Of a stretch of DNA of 64,000 nucleotides, positions 33,234 to 45,277 are shown piece by piece (position 1 is the first letter of the stretch; each line of letters starts with the position of its first letter). Origin of the DNA: Lactifluus volemus (Eukaryota; Basidiomycota; Agaricomycetes; Russulales; Russulaceae); the NCBI GenBank assembly GCA_022376515.1, contig WTXI01000178.1, positions 1 to 64,000 on the forward strand, written 5' to 3'. The notes beneath the pieces were generated by a model that was given only the letters and a program-made list of their open reading frames with translations, was not told where the DNA came from and searched no databases. The position numbers and the translations under genes are program-made.

Positions 33234-36200
33234 CTACATGGTAGTAATAAATTCGTGAGCGTGATGATCAATAAAGTTATTAACAAAGAAGGAATTGAAG
33301 CTATCTAAGGCATCATAGTAGCTGAAACCATCAGGAACTCTCGATGAACCAAAGACTGGTAAGAGATGGGCACCTCGAGCAATGGTATTAAGATCGATAA
33401 CATCAACTGTTGGTTGCCCTTGCCGGTCTCGTTCTAGCTGGACTGTCCACATGCCTGTATCCGGATCAGGCACCTCGTCATGAACAAACCAGTTAATCAA
33501 TGCACACGAGAACTCCTTTCGACGATACTGAAAGGAGAAGAAAAGCAAAACGTGTCCTATTTCCATCCCTTCCATTCCTTTCTTCGAGTCATCGAGAACA
33601 ACAAAGACTGTATCCCGTCGTTCATGGCCATAGAATGATGGGGTTGAGCGGATATGTTCACGATGCATGCCACCTGGTCCACATAGATCACTTGGGGCAT
33701 AAAATACAGCTGATGCGGAGTGATACACCTTAATATTGCCCTCGAACGAAGGCAATTCTTCAGGACTACAAGGTGCCTGTTGATCAGGGTGGTCAAGCAT
33801 AAAAAGAAACTGGTGAAGTGCATGCGGAAATCCAGGTTGGCATATGAACTCAGAAAGTTCACACAACTTGCGCGGGTAGCCATTTTCTGGATAGAAACGG
33901 GGTTGTCAGGCTCGTACACAGGGACAAAAACAACATTTACTGTGACAACATACGGTGCTTCCGAGCAAGCTTCACCTCAGACATGGCACCAAGGGGATTA
34001 CCATCTGCGGGACCACAGTCGCGGTCACTGTCTGAGCCATTACCAATGTCATTTTCGTTGTCGTCATCCATCCCGCATGTGTCACGTCCAAGTCCTGAGT
34101 CCTCCACATCCAAGGTGTGTCTCGGGTCGTTGTTCTCCAAGTCCGATTCTGAGTCCACCTTGATACCGTCTATCATGGCATATGACGACGTCGAGCCAGC
34201 TAGCATCCCCTTGCGATGAAACCGGAAACGAAGAGCGTTCATCTTGTCGAGCCGGACAAGGGTTTGGAGCATCTGAGCGAGAGCATGGAATCGGCTCGAG
34301 CGACGCCACGGTTCCTTTACGGCTTTGATGTGCTTCGATTTAGTAATCGATGAACAGAGGCCATTTGGAGACCCAAAGAGTTGTATGGCATGGTAGTAGT
34401 GAGAGAGTGCATGCTGACGTGGTAGTGATATCGATACTCTAATGCCCACTTGAATGAAGATATTTCGCAGCCAATGAAATTCGTTGACACATCGCTGGAA
34501 TTGCTCGAGAGCAGGTCCACTGATCGCATCCCGGCGGGCTATGTAACAAGCGTTCATGAAGGCCGCAATACATTGAACCATGCTTGATGGTAGATAACCA
34601 GCGATTGCCGCAAGAAATACCTAGATTACAACACATCAGTGGCTTTGTTTCAAGCATCGCTGTGATCAAATAAGTGAAGATCTTACCTTCATCAGCGCTT
34701 TTGAATCATCCCCTGTCCATTGGTTGTAGTCCCGCCCATCAGGAAACCGACGAAGGCCGGGGTATGGGGGAACAGCTGAAATTCTTCGAAAACGAAAAGG
34801 CTACAATTTAGAGTTGCCCCAAGACGCATATACGAGTAGATACTATTTACCGATGATCAATGTCTTCAATAATTTCCAGTGCCACTTTTTCGCAATGGGA
34901 CTTGTGCAAATATTCACCTACCCACTCTACAAGGTGGTCTTTAAATGTCCCTTTGATTAATTGGTGCAAGAGATCAGGGGAGAGGAGTTTATGGATGTCT
35001 GCACGTGGGAACGAGTGGGTAAATGGCTAAAAAAACTGTGAGTGTCCCAGTCACTGTGTTGGAGGAATATGAGCCGCATATGACGCACCACAATGTCATG
35101 CCTGATCCCAAACTCGTCCCAAAGTGCTCTGGGGTTAAAGTTCTTGACGATGAAGTCGGTCTTTTCATGAGAACGACAGTGGCTGCCATCGCCATCAAGA
35201 TTTGATGGCAAAGCATCACATCTAAATGTCCAATCAACGCTGCGATGCCCACAGTCACGGTAACATTACACAACAAAACATACTTTGGACACCAATTTGA
35301 AACAACCCCAGTGAGCCATACTTGCTCTGGATAGTCTGCTATATAGGGCCCAAGGCTGAAGATCGCACGACGGAAATGCCCATCTGGACACTTAATAACT
35401 TTTGGTTTCTCCATGTATGGTTTCAGTGGGCTGAAGACGATCTCGAGACATTTGTGATAGAGCTGTCGACAAAACGCTACGAATTCGGGTTGCTTTCGTT
35501 GACATTTGCTCGCTAAAATAACATTCGGTTTGTTAGAACGATGGCTTGGGCAGCCGCATCATGCGTGATAACTCAATAACGATCACATACTTTTCGGAAT
35601 GGGAAGGAACGCAACTGGCATAACACCGTTTCCGTGGCCACGGCGAGCAGTGTTTGAAATAACCCCTGGTGATATATAGACGGGATGATATTCTTGGTGG
35701 CCTGTAGCGACAGATACCGTCGTCTTGTCACTACCAACTATAACAGGCACCAACATTGTGCTGCGTGTAGCTCGGCGATTAGCCGCCAGTGCGATTTTAT
35801 CCTAAGAAGGCTGATTTAAGTACACCCGACTCGAAACCAGTTATATATGAAAGAAAGACACACCGCTTCCTCCCAGGCCCATTTTCCCGACATAAGGTTT
35901 GAATATACTTGATCACCTTTGCCATCGAACTCCTGATACGGGGTGTAGTTGGTGTGCCCATCAAACTCAGCTGTCTCCAACTGTTGCTCGAGAACTTGTA
36001 AGACATCCCGTGTGTTGAGTTCATATTCCTTTTCCATCCACTGAGGTGGATTATGTGGCTTTGGGCCAGAATACTGAAAGGTATAAGCCTTCCATGGGGC
36101 CCCGCCAGCTTGGATCGAGTCGATTGTCTTGTAAATGTCTTGTACATGTTTCCATGGTATGCCACCGTTGTCTGAGCCACTTTTCGATCCGCTTTCGATA

Positions 36201-36661
36201 ACAGCGGCACGCCAGAGGTCCAGTCCAGTGAGAATACTGTTCTGCGATGACTGAAGCTGGACATAATGGTAGTATGCCCAATCGAACGCCAGGCGGTTCG
36301 GAAATGGTGCCCAAGGGTTGTCACAGTCAAAGTTGGTGCTCATAGGTTCAGAAAGTGCACTTGGCATAGGTGGTATAACAGAAGGCTCTTTTAAAAATGT
36401 TCCATCTTCTGAACATGGTTTGGCTGGTTTAAAAACATATCAATGCCCAAAATACCACGTCGATAGTGGTTATAAACAGTTCATACCATTCAGGTGGGGA
36501 TGTGAAAGGTATTGGAATCGCACAGACTCCATAGGAGAGGTGAAACTTGGATGTATCGCTTTTTTATGATGAGAAAGTCCACTCTGTGTGCGGCACTTGA
36601 GACCACACGTTGAACAGTCAAAATGGCCACGAGATGTCACGGTATGAAGTTGTCGAGTCAT
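33234..36661 (-). CDS. Plavaka-family transposase, multi-exon, apparently intact
   Basis: The ATG at 36661 opens exon 1 with a C2H2 finger (CSTCGLKCRTQSGLSHHKKAIH). After short GT-AG introns the exons encode DNPWAPFPNRLAFDWAYYHY, a PQWMEKEYELNTRDVLQVLE segment and NLMSGKWAWEEAV. They continue with the core GSDKTTVSVATG...HPVYISPG and RRGHGNGVMPVAFLPIP, then CPDGHFRRAIFSLGP, DYPEQVWLTGVV and NWCPKC, then a long helical region (34581-33960). The C-terminus has ALINWFVHDEVPDPDTGMW and NTIARGAHLLPVFG and ends at 33234. This order is characteristic of basidiomycete Plavaka transposases, which cut and paste CACTA-like elements. The introns I checked are open and canonical: 36487 downward, about 35875-35815, about 35590-35515 and about 35280-35215. 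It shares a 213-bp divergent promoter region with the passenger gene. Confidence 0.85.
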
Positions 36662-36874
36662 GCTAGAGACTTAGAGCAGGGGCGATGGGAATGCTGTAGA
36701 GAGTGGACACACATAGGTTCAAACTTTGAGGAGAAAACAACATGCACGTGAATTTGCCACTAGCACACATGGAGATAGAACATTCTAGATTTTTCCAACG
36801 GGATTTCGACGCCTTCAAGTTCTCCGTGTCTTACCCTAGATACAAATTCCAACGTCCCGAATCGCCCCCTCATC
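36662..36874. promoter_or_regulatory. divergent promoter region between transposase and passenger gene
   Basis: Only 213 bp separate the two start codons (36661 minus, 36875 plus), so both genes probably share a bidirectional promoter. No clear TATA box is seen. Confidence 0.5.
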
Positions 36875-38153
36875 ATGCCAACCACTCGTGCCAAAAAGTC
36901 TCAAGGTGTCATTGACCCTCGTCTTATGCCCTCTGATTCCGAGCCTAATCCTGTCATGGTGCCAGCTTGTCATCGTCAGTTAAAGGTTAGCACAGTGGAG
37001 AAAATAAAAGCATGTAACTAACCTTTGTCATGGCCTTAGGCTGAGCAAGCGGCATCTAACAAAAAACCACGCACCACATGTGGAAATAGACAAGACAAAG
37101 CAGCTGTTATCGATAAAGACTCAGAGGAGGGCCCCACCACGCAGCCCCAGCTAGGCCAGCCCAAACCTCAGAAGCGTGGGCAAAAGCGTACAATGCCAAC
37201 GGAGGAGGCCAACAAGTCACCACCAGCCAAGAAAGCTCAAGAGAGTGTGTTTCATGTCAAGAAGTTGCCGCCACGTCAGCCGAAGGCAAGGAAGGGTGCT
37301 GCTCAGAAACGAGAAGTTATGCCCAGAGCCCCGCTGCCAGACCGCCCCGGACGTAATCTCCATCCTGCTGGGCAGCCAACAAAACGCCTTACTGTGGATG
37401 AGGCTGCCGCCAAGCGTGAGGCACAAAGGAAGGCTATCAAAGACAAGATTCAGGAAGGCGAAATGGCAAAACAGCTTCTGGCTGAGATAAATGCTGCTGA
37501 GGAACGTAATATGGAAGGTGAAAAGCCGCAACGTCTCTCAGTGGCGATTTGTAAATGGGCACACAACAAGGTGGCAGAAGATAGCGATGGTGGGGAGGAC
37601 TTCGACTTCGCTGAAGTGGATGCGATGGCAGATTCCGAGTCACAATCAGATGGCGAGGAACCTGTGCTGAAAGGCCCAGGTGAGGTGGTCAGCAACAAGG
37701 TAAGTGGACAATTGAACCCCGAGTCTACTAGATAATCTTGTCGAGTGACCTAACCAAGTATTCCTTATAGTTGACTCCGAGAAAAGCCCGCCAACCCAAA
37801 AGAGCCATAAAAGGAGCGCTTCGAAAGGAGCTTCAATTGATAGAAGATGGCATACGTGAGAGGAGACTCGGAAATGAGTCAGATGAGAGTCGAAAGAGGA
37901 AAGTTGATACCAAGTATGTGACGGTATTGTTTGGTCAATCACATGGACTCGGATGCTAATGAAATGACTCGGAAATTACCTCTATATTAAGCGATTTTCC
38001 TCCTTTGGCGATGACCGGACCAAAGAGATATAAAAATGCGGGTTTACGCTTATGCAGAGGCTCAGAATTGAATCGGAATTCCGAATCTAGGGCTAACGTC
38101 GATCCATTCGAAAATGGTGGACTGAATGACAAGGACATAGACTCGGATCGTCC

Positions 38154-38759
38154 TGTTAAGGTTCCAAGTGGGACCTTTGTACGAAGTGTACGTTCGTTCG
38201 TGAAGTCAAGAACTAGACTTGCAAGACGTGCAAGTCAAGATCAAAGGTTTGATAGAGACGAGACTTAGTAAACGACTAAGTCAAGAGCGTTTCAGAGGTC
38301 AAGGGCTTTGGGCTTAGGGATAAGACCAAAGTGTCAAGAAGTCGAAGAGTGTGATGTCAAGAGGGTTCTCTCAGGTCTGATGCTTCTAGGCAAACAAGGT
38401 TCTAATAGATAGAAGACTTGGATTGCGAAACAAAACTGAGACTTAAGGTCTCTAGGGCAAAAAAGTACAGGGTTTATATAAAGAAGAACGAGGCTATGTA
38501 CACAGCCGTAGGGGCTGTGACCTTCGTACAGCTTTCAGGGTTTGAAACATGTTCCAGGAATCAGCAAGTCATCCTGTGCATGTGGCTGTTGCTTGAGGCT
38601 GTACGGTGCTGTACAAGGCTGTACGTGAGAAGAAATAAGTAAGCGATCTGAAACAAAGCGATCGGCAGTCCATTCGCATAAGCAAGGGAGTCAGTAGAAA
38701 TGAGTCAGCAGTCCGAAAATGTATAGTATGAGTCAGCAAGCACGTGTCAGTCCATAACA
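38154..38759. mobile_element. solo LTR (606 bp) in the passenger gene
   Basis: It begins TGTTAAGG and ends CCATAACA with the 5-bp duplication CGTCC at 38149-38153 and 38760-38764. Deleting it with one duplication copy keeps the exon open. A TATATAAA box lies near 38475. The ends resemble, but the body differs from, the 580-bp family. Confidence 0.88.
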
Positions 38760-39661
38760 CGTCCTCCCTTCCCTGAGCCACACTTCCCGCAAAACCAGAT
38801 TCAACCGGCTATTCCTCAAAGCTATCGGCGTGATCCTTCTTGGAGAAATGAGGTGGGTTTTTAACACCGCTCAAAGTGACAAAATTCTGACATTATCTCG
38901 TTCTCAGTGGTTCACACACGCTGACTTGGAGTGTGTAGCTTATTCAGGTTACAAAAGGTGGTGGCTGCAATGCCAGTAGTGGCCAGTCCATCCGTGGAGC
39001 CAAGGTACGGTTCAGCATCAATACCTTTCTGCTATCAGTACTGACTCCGATTTGAAATCATCTGTCAGGTGCCCGACACGAAATACAAAAAGCCTCCGCA
39101 GGCAACAGCCAGTGCTGAAGATGATACTAGCAAATTCCTTCGTGATTCCCATTGGAAGAAAGTCTTCAATCCGACCCTGGCTCATGCACTTTATATTTCA
39201 CGAGAGCCTTTCATTCATTTCTCAGTTGAATCTCCCCATTTCCTCACTATTGTTCAGGGCGTATTTGATGCTTCATTTCCGGATGTCACTTTCTCTCTCA
39301 AAGCGGATGATGCTGTTGTCACTACAGTAGGTTCTCCCTCACTATCTCATGAGCTACAATAATATTGTTACAGGCCTACAGACGTGTTAAGAGTCGAAAG
39401 TCGAGGCTTGCAGCCGATATTCTCGAAACTATCAAGGCGCGCTTTAGGAAGCCCGAGTTTGATGACCAACCAGGCCAAATTCGTGACTACGTTTGTTGGG
39501 CATTAAACGGTGGACCCGCGTACTATGCATCTCTGACTCCTCAGACTTGCAAGGTCAAGAGAGGTGAGCCAGGTTATATTGTAAGTACCTTTGTGATTGC
39601 TATCACTTTATTGGGCTCACTAATCAATGTAAATGTATTTTACTAGGCGCCTGATGGTTTC

Positions 39662-40017
39662 TATTGGAGTGAGAACCCTAAGTCTCAGTCTATGAATGAA
39701 AAGACTATATTGCTCTACCTATTGGAGTGAGAACCCTAAGTCTAAGTAGAGTGTAAGTTACTAGGAAATGGAGGAATAAAAGAGTGACTAACCTCAGTCT
39801 ATGAATGAAAAGACTGAGGTGATGTGAACACGGTGTCTACACTATATAGGGAAAATCAACTGAGGTCAAATTTCAGGTAGGTTAAACTATAAGGAGATAA
39901 TAGAAACGACTTGGTACGGAACGCGGAAAGTCTGTAGGGTATCGGTGTCACGCGTCATGTGACGTGTGACCACAAAGCGTCGCTCGACTTGTGCCTTGCG
40001 AGGCTGCGCTCCCAACA
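39662..40017 (-). repeat. copia 3' LTR (356 bp)
   Basis: It contains an internal duplication: the TATTGGAGTGAGAACCC block recurs about 60 bp in. A polypurine tract (GAGGGGGCG on the element strand) abuts it at about 40018-40028. Confidence 0.92.
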
Positions 40018-40024
40018 CGCCCCC

Positions 40025-42822
40025 TCAGTCCGCACGGCGTAGACCCATGCAGGCTGCGAAGCGTTCGTGCTTCTCTCGTGCAAGACCCTTGGTAAGTACA
40101 TCTGCAACTTGCTCATCTGTAGGCATATACTTGAGGCTGATGGCTTTCAGATCAACTTGTTGCCTGAGAAAATGATGCCTGACATCAATGTGCTTGGTGC
40201 GATCATGGAACTCCGGATTCTTTGCGATAGAGATAGCTGATTGGTTGTCAATGTAAAGGATAATGGGTAAGTCAGTTTTTTGATCTTTCCAGATTTCGCT
40301 GACTAGGTTTTTTAACCAGGCGGCCTCTTTTGCCGCGTGCGCGCCTGCGATATACTCGGCCTCGGTACTTGATAATGCGACCGTCTGTTGCTTTTTCGAG
40401 CTCCAGCTGATGGCCCCTCCAGCTAGCATGAAGACGAAGCCCGAGGTCGATTTCCGATCGTTCACGTCGCTGGCCCAGTCGGCGTCGACGTAGCCATGGA
40501 GACGGGTCCCATCTTGGGTTCCCCTCTGGAAGAGGAGGCGTTGGTCGCTCGTGGCTCGGAGGTATCGGAACGCACGGTCGAGGGCTCGCAAGTGCTCTTC
40601 ACCGGGGTTAGCGGCGTGGCGTCCGAGCGCGGCCACGGTGTAGGCCAGGTCAGGGCGTGTCCCGAGCATTGGGTACATCAGCGCTCTGATCGCGCTCTGG
40701 TATGCCTTGACGTTTGTCTCGGGTGAGTCGAGCTTCAGGAGGTGCTCGTTCGGGACCGCAGGCGTGCTGATCGGCCTGACATCGGCTTTTCCTAGGCGAT
40801 CGAGAGTGTCATTTATGTACCTCTCCTGCGATAGGGCGATCCAGCCGGCATCGCGATCGCGCGTTATGTGCATCCCGAGGATCCAGGTGATCTCACCAAG
40901 ATCTGTCATCTGGTAGGTTTTCTTTAACTTCTCCTTGTCTTCATTAATGACCTTGAGGCTTTTGCAGGCCATGGTAATGTCATCAACATATAGTGTGATG
41001 ATGGAGAGTACTTCATCTTTCGAGCGGGTGAAGACCGCGTGATCGGCATCGGTGTGATTGTAGCCCATCGATCTGAGCGTCGATTTGATGTGCTCGTACC
41101 ACGCGCGCCCCCCTTGCTTCGTGCCATAGATGGCCTTTTTTAATTTTAAGACCATCCCTTCTGGAGTGTCAAAACCTGGGGGGGGAGCCATATAGATCTC
41201 CTCTTTCAGGTCCCCATTGAGGTAGGCTGATTTGACATCCAACTGATGGACTTCCAGATCGTATTTGGCAGCGAGCGCGAGGACGGTGCGCAGTGAGGCG
41301 AACTTCGCCACTGGGGCGAACGTTTCATCGAAATCGATCCCTTCCGTCTGGGTGAAGCCCTGCGCGATGAGGCGTGCCTTGTGCTTCTGGATCGTGCCGT
41401 CGGGACCTCGTTTTATTTTGAAGACCCACTTACTGCCGACGATTTTTCGATCGGTCGGGCGCGGCACCAACTCGTATACTCCCATGTTTTCGAACATGCG
41501 TTTCTCGTCATTACATGCTAGTTCCCATTCGACGGCGTCGGGACGTGCCATTGCCTCGGCATAGGTCCGAGGGTCGCTGGTGGGATCGCCTTGCGCAACG
41601 GCGGCGCGTTCGGCATTTCGCTTGCGCGCTCCGTATGACGTCGCGGAATAGCGTGCGTCGTTGTCACGGATGGGTGCGTGGACGTTGCGTTTAGGACGGG
41701 AGAGTGCGATCGGGAGATCGGGAGGAGGTGGAGGTGCTGTAGGTGTTTCATCAAGTAGTTCCTCGATTTCTGATTCACTTTCTGATTCGTTTTCAGAGTT
41801 ACTATCAGATTCTGAGGGAGTTGGAGATGCCTTCGGGATTTGTGGTGTTTCCGATGGCATTGCGATCTCGGCGTCGGGCGTTTCGTCGGGTTCGAGGACT
41901 ATTCGCTCGAAGTGTTTAACGGGCCCCCCTTCATCGAATACGACGTCGCGCGACTCGAAAAAACGGCCTGATTTCCGGTGCACAAGTCGGTAAGCTTTCC
42001 GATTTTTTGCTAAGCCGATAAATGTGCAGATCAGTGATCGCGCAGCCAATTTGGTGCGTTTTTTCTTAGGGACGTGCATGAAGGCTCGGGAGCCGAATAC
42101 CCGGTACATCGAGATGTCTGGCTTGTTGCTGCTCCAGACTTCGTCCGGCGTGAGATTATCGAGTGCCCGTGTATGGGACACGTTGTGGAGTAGCGCGGCG
42201 TATTCTAGCGCATCGTACCAGTACGAATCGGGGAGATTCGCATTGGTGAGCATCGCACGCACCTTGTCGAGCAGTGTGCGGTTCATCCGCTCGGCAACGC
42301 CGTTGTGTTCTGGCGTGTGCGGTGTCGTGATTTCGTGCTGAATGCCCCTCTCCTCTAGGTATTTATTGAAGTCCCCCCCTTTATATTCGCCCCCTCCATC
42401 CAAACGGAGAAGACGGAGTCGTTTCCCAGTCTGTACCTCGGCGCGTTCGACAAACACCTTGAAGCGTTCAAGTGTGTCCGATTTCTCGCGCAGGCCGTCC
42501 ACGAAGACTTTGCAGGACGCGTCGTCGATCCAGGTAACAAAGTAGTAGTACCCTTTGTGGGATCGGGTCGGAATCTTGCCACATAAGTCTGAGTGTATGC
42601 GGCCTAGGACGTTTTCGGTTCGGGACTCTGTCGTTTTTTGGATTTCGGCGCAGGTCTGCTTCCCCTTGAGGCATGGCTCACATGGGGTGGTAAGCGATTT
42701 CCCCGATGTTATCTCGATGCCACTGACGATGCCCTTTCGGGCCATGCGTAGGATCGTGTCCGTGTTCAGGTGGCCGAGGCGCCAGTGCCAGGTAGCAAGG
42801 TCGGCTTTCGCGGGTGGAGCTC
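40025..42822 (-). pseudogene. copia gag-pol, second part: integrase, reverse transcriptase, RNase H
   Basis: Immediately after the insertion the frame encodes WHWRLGHLN (the integrase HHCC finger, with CEPCLKGKQT). The integrase core follows, with RIHSDLCG, RLLRLDGGGEYKG and HNGVAERMNRT (D,D,E). The reverse transcriptase has KWVFKIKRGPDG, QLDVKSAYLNG and the catalytic LYVDDITMA (near 41000). RNase H has GYVDADWASD, SSTEAEYIA and HIDVRHHF. The stop is at 40025. With the first part it makes about 1,408 residues, the normal copia size, and no other stop is present. The element could have been active until the solo LTR's parent inserted. Confidence 0.95.
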
Positions 42823-43399
42823 TGTCAAGGCTCAGAGGGGCCTTGGCGCACGACGGTGCTATGACAGTGATCGAGGAGGGCTGAGCGTGGCACTAAGCCT
42901 CAGCACGACGAGGATCACACAAGTTCTTCCCTTGGCTCTACTATAGAGGAGAGCGTCGCACTGACGGATGCACTCTACTGTATTGTCAAAGAAGAGGTCA
43001 AGGGCAATTACAAGACGAGACTAAGTCTTGGATGACAGCGGTCAGGAGGTCTGACTTAAGGGAGAGGAAGGGAAGAGGGTTCAACTAGTCTGATTGCAGA
43101 CGAAGCAAAGTCTAAGGAGACAAGCTACAACGGACCGGTTTATATACTCCTACGGTGTGATGCTGAGTCATAGAGTCCCAGGCATGTCACAGTGTGACAT
43201 GCCTCCTAAATAATATATCGTAGATTGAGTGGAGAAACTACGGAGATCTACGGAGATACTTCGGAAAGATCCTGAGATCTGTATCGTACACGGAAAGATC
43301 CGAAGATCCGTATCGTAGATTGTCTCGGAACAAAGCGAAAAAGATACCCACCGTCACGTGGGGTTAATACATAAGCAGATCACGTGCCAAACCGTAACA
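42823..43399. mobile_element. solo LTR (577 bp) inside the copia integrase
   Basis: It begins TGTCAAGG and ends CCGTAACA, with the duplication AGCTC at 42818-42822 and 43400-43404. It is the same family and orientation as 29923-30502, with scattered small differences. Confidence 0.92.
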
Positions 43400-44833
43400 A
43401 GCTCGTGCCGTTAAGGCGAATTCGTGCGCGGGGGACAAGTCATCGCCTTCCGCGGGGAACGTTTCGACGATCGCGATCCGAGCAGTGGCGAGGGGGACAG
43501 TTTGGATGTTCATGAGGTAAAGGTTTTGATGCCGCTGACCTTCGCAGATAACGCTTCCAGTTGCGTCGAATATTTGGCAGCCTTGCCCAGCGAATCGGAC
43601 GTCGGCGCCACAGCTCGTGAGGTGGGAAATGGACAGCAGGTTCCTGTGCAACTCGGGGACGTAGAGGACGTTCTGCAAGATTACATCGCTCCACTCGTTT
43701 CCAGCGCGCATCCAAACGTGTACGCGTCCCTGGCCGATGCCTTGGATGGCGCTGTTGTCGCCCAGGACGACGGGGATGTTCCGGGTAAGGCTAGAAAATT
43801 GCTGGAACCAATTTCTGTTGGAGCACATGGTGCGTGATGCACCAGAGTCCATTATCCAGGAATTCTGGTTTAACTTTAAATTGGTAGCGTTTGACTGTGC
43901 CCGGAAGACGTGAACGGTTCGAATGGTTTCGTCCGTGGTCGTCTCGTCTGCGTTCGCGATTTTCGCTGTTGCGGCAGGTGTCGCGTTTGCCGGTTTCGCA
44001 TTTGCGGTGGCCTTGGCCTCCTGCTCCTTCTTCAACTTTCGACATTCGCTCGTATCATGCCCCTTAATTTTGCAATGGTTGCAGTACTTTTTTGACTTGT
44101 CTTCCTGGTTCCCTTTACCCTTCCCTTTTCCCTTTTTAGCGGCCTTGATCGATTTGGCGAAAAAAGCGGTGGCGGCCATGCCCGATTCGTGGACGCGGCG
44201 TTGCTCATCTCGGATTATTTGGGACTTTGTGTTTTCGATATTGATATTGTCGCGGGTGGATAGGATGGTTTTAAGGGTGGATTGAGAAGGTGGAAGGGCT
44301 CCGATGATCGTATGCGCGATGATGCGGTCATCGAGCGCGAGTCCGAGGGCGGTGATGGTGCAAGCGGATCGGATTAAAGAATTAATTTGAGGCTCGAGAG
44401 GCTCCGTATTGAGAAGCTGGCGGCGGAAGACGTCGTCGATGAGGTGGGTTATCCTCTGCTCGCCTTTCCCCTCGTATCGCTCCGCTAATCGACTCCAGGT
44501 ATCCTTTGCGGATTTCATGTCGAGGACCGAGTTGAGCGGCTCGTCTGTCATGGCCATTACGAGATGCATTCGCGCGCTCTCATTTTTGGTGTTCCAGTGC
44601 GCGTAGCCCGTCGGATCGGCTGCTGGATCTGGTTTTGTGAGGGCTCCGCTGGTGACAGACCAGAGGTCGTGATATGTGAAAACAGTCTCGACGCGGCACT
44701 TCCAGAAAGCGTAATTGCTACCGTCCATTTCGAGAAGGGGTAGGTTGAGCAAGTGAGGAGGTCGTCCCAGAGCAGTCTGAGAAGAAGTCGAGGCCCCTGC
44801 GGAGGAGGCGCTGGTACCTTGCGGTGTAGACAT
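43400..44833 (-). pseudogene. copia gag-pol, first part: Gag, zinc knuckle, protease
   Basis: From the ATG at 44833: a Gag domain (LPLLEMDGSNYAFWKCRVE; MTDEPLNSVLDMKSAKDTW; RLAERYEGKGEQRI), a Lys/Gly-rich linker, a CCHC knuckle (CNHCKIKGHDTSEC, CX2CX4HX4C, near 44065), and the aspartic protease (WIMDSGASRTMC, near 43850). It then enters the integrase N-terminus and is cut by the solo LTR at 43399. The frame is in phase with the second part. Gag forms the particle and packages RNA; protease matures the polyprotein. No other lesion is seen. Confidence 0.92.
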
Positions 44834-44904
44834 TCTGCGTGAGGAGGGCCCGGTTTAGCTTGTTCGGAATTTGTACGCGCGCGGTGTCTTTGAGAGCTCT
44901 TAAA

Positions 44905-44921
44905 GCTCAGGTCTCATAATC
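44905..44921 (-). promoter_or_regulatory. copia primer-binding site, half-tRNA type
   Basis: Adjacent to the 5' LTR the plus strand reads CTCAGGTCTCATAATC. This resembles a eukaryotic elongator tRNA-Met anticodon arm (TCTCATAATCT), not a tRNA 3' end. An internally cut tRNA-Met primer, as known for copia, is inferred. Confidence 0.5.
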
Positions 44922-45277
44922 TATTGGAGTGAGAACCCTAAGTCTCAGTCTATGAATGAAAAGACTATATTGCTCTACCTATTGGAGTGAGAACCCTAAG
45001 TCTAAGTAGAGTGTAAGTTACTAGGAAATGGAGGAATAAAAGAGTGACTAACCTCAGTCTATGAATGAAAAGACTGAGGTGATGTGAACACGGTGTCTAC
45101 ACTATATAGGGAAAATCAACTGAGGTCAAATTTCAGGTAGGTTAAACTATAAGGAGATAATAGAAACGACTTGGTACGGAACGTGGAAAGTCTGTAGGGT
45201 ATCGGTGTCACGCGTCATGTGACGTGTGACCACAAAGCGTCGCTCGACTTGCGCCTTGCGAGGCTGCGCTCCCAACA
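44922..45277 (-). repeat. copia 5' LTR (356 bp)
   Basis: It is identical to the 3' LTR except for two CpG transitions. A TATATAG box lies near 45108 on the element strand. The LTR start is TA rather than the canonical TG in both copies. Confidence 0.92.

Larger units (their letters stand above)
39662..45277 (-). mobile_element. Ty1/copia retrotransposon, nearly intact, interrupted by a solo LTR
   Basis: It is flanked by the 5-bp duplication GTTTC (39657-39661, 45278-45282). Both 356-bp LTRs start TATTGG and end CCAACA, and they differ at only two CpG sites. One gag-pol frame (44833 down to 40025) is uninterrupted except for the solo LTR at 42823-43399. That insertion plus its duplication adds 582 bp, a multiple of three. 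It is inserted in an exon of the DUF6532-like gene. Confidence 0.95.

Noticed and set aside
41661..41993. Long ORFs antisense to copia and Ty3 pol and to the WD40 region
   Set aside because: They are shadows of the GC-rich or repetitive coding strands, with no protein features of their own.
43364..43399. Last residues of the copia first-part ORF inside the solo LTR
   Set aside because: These codons come from the inserted LTR and are not part of the copia protein.
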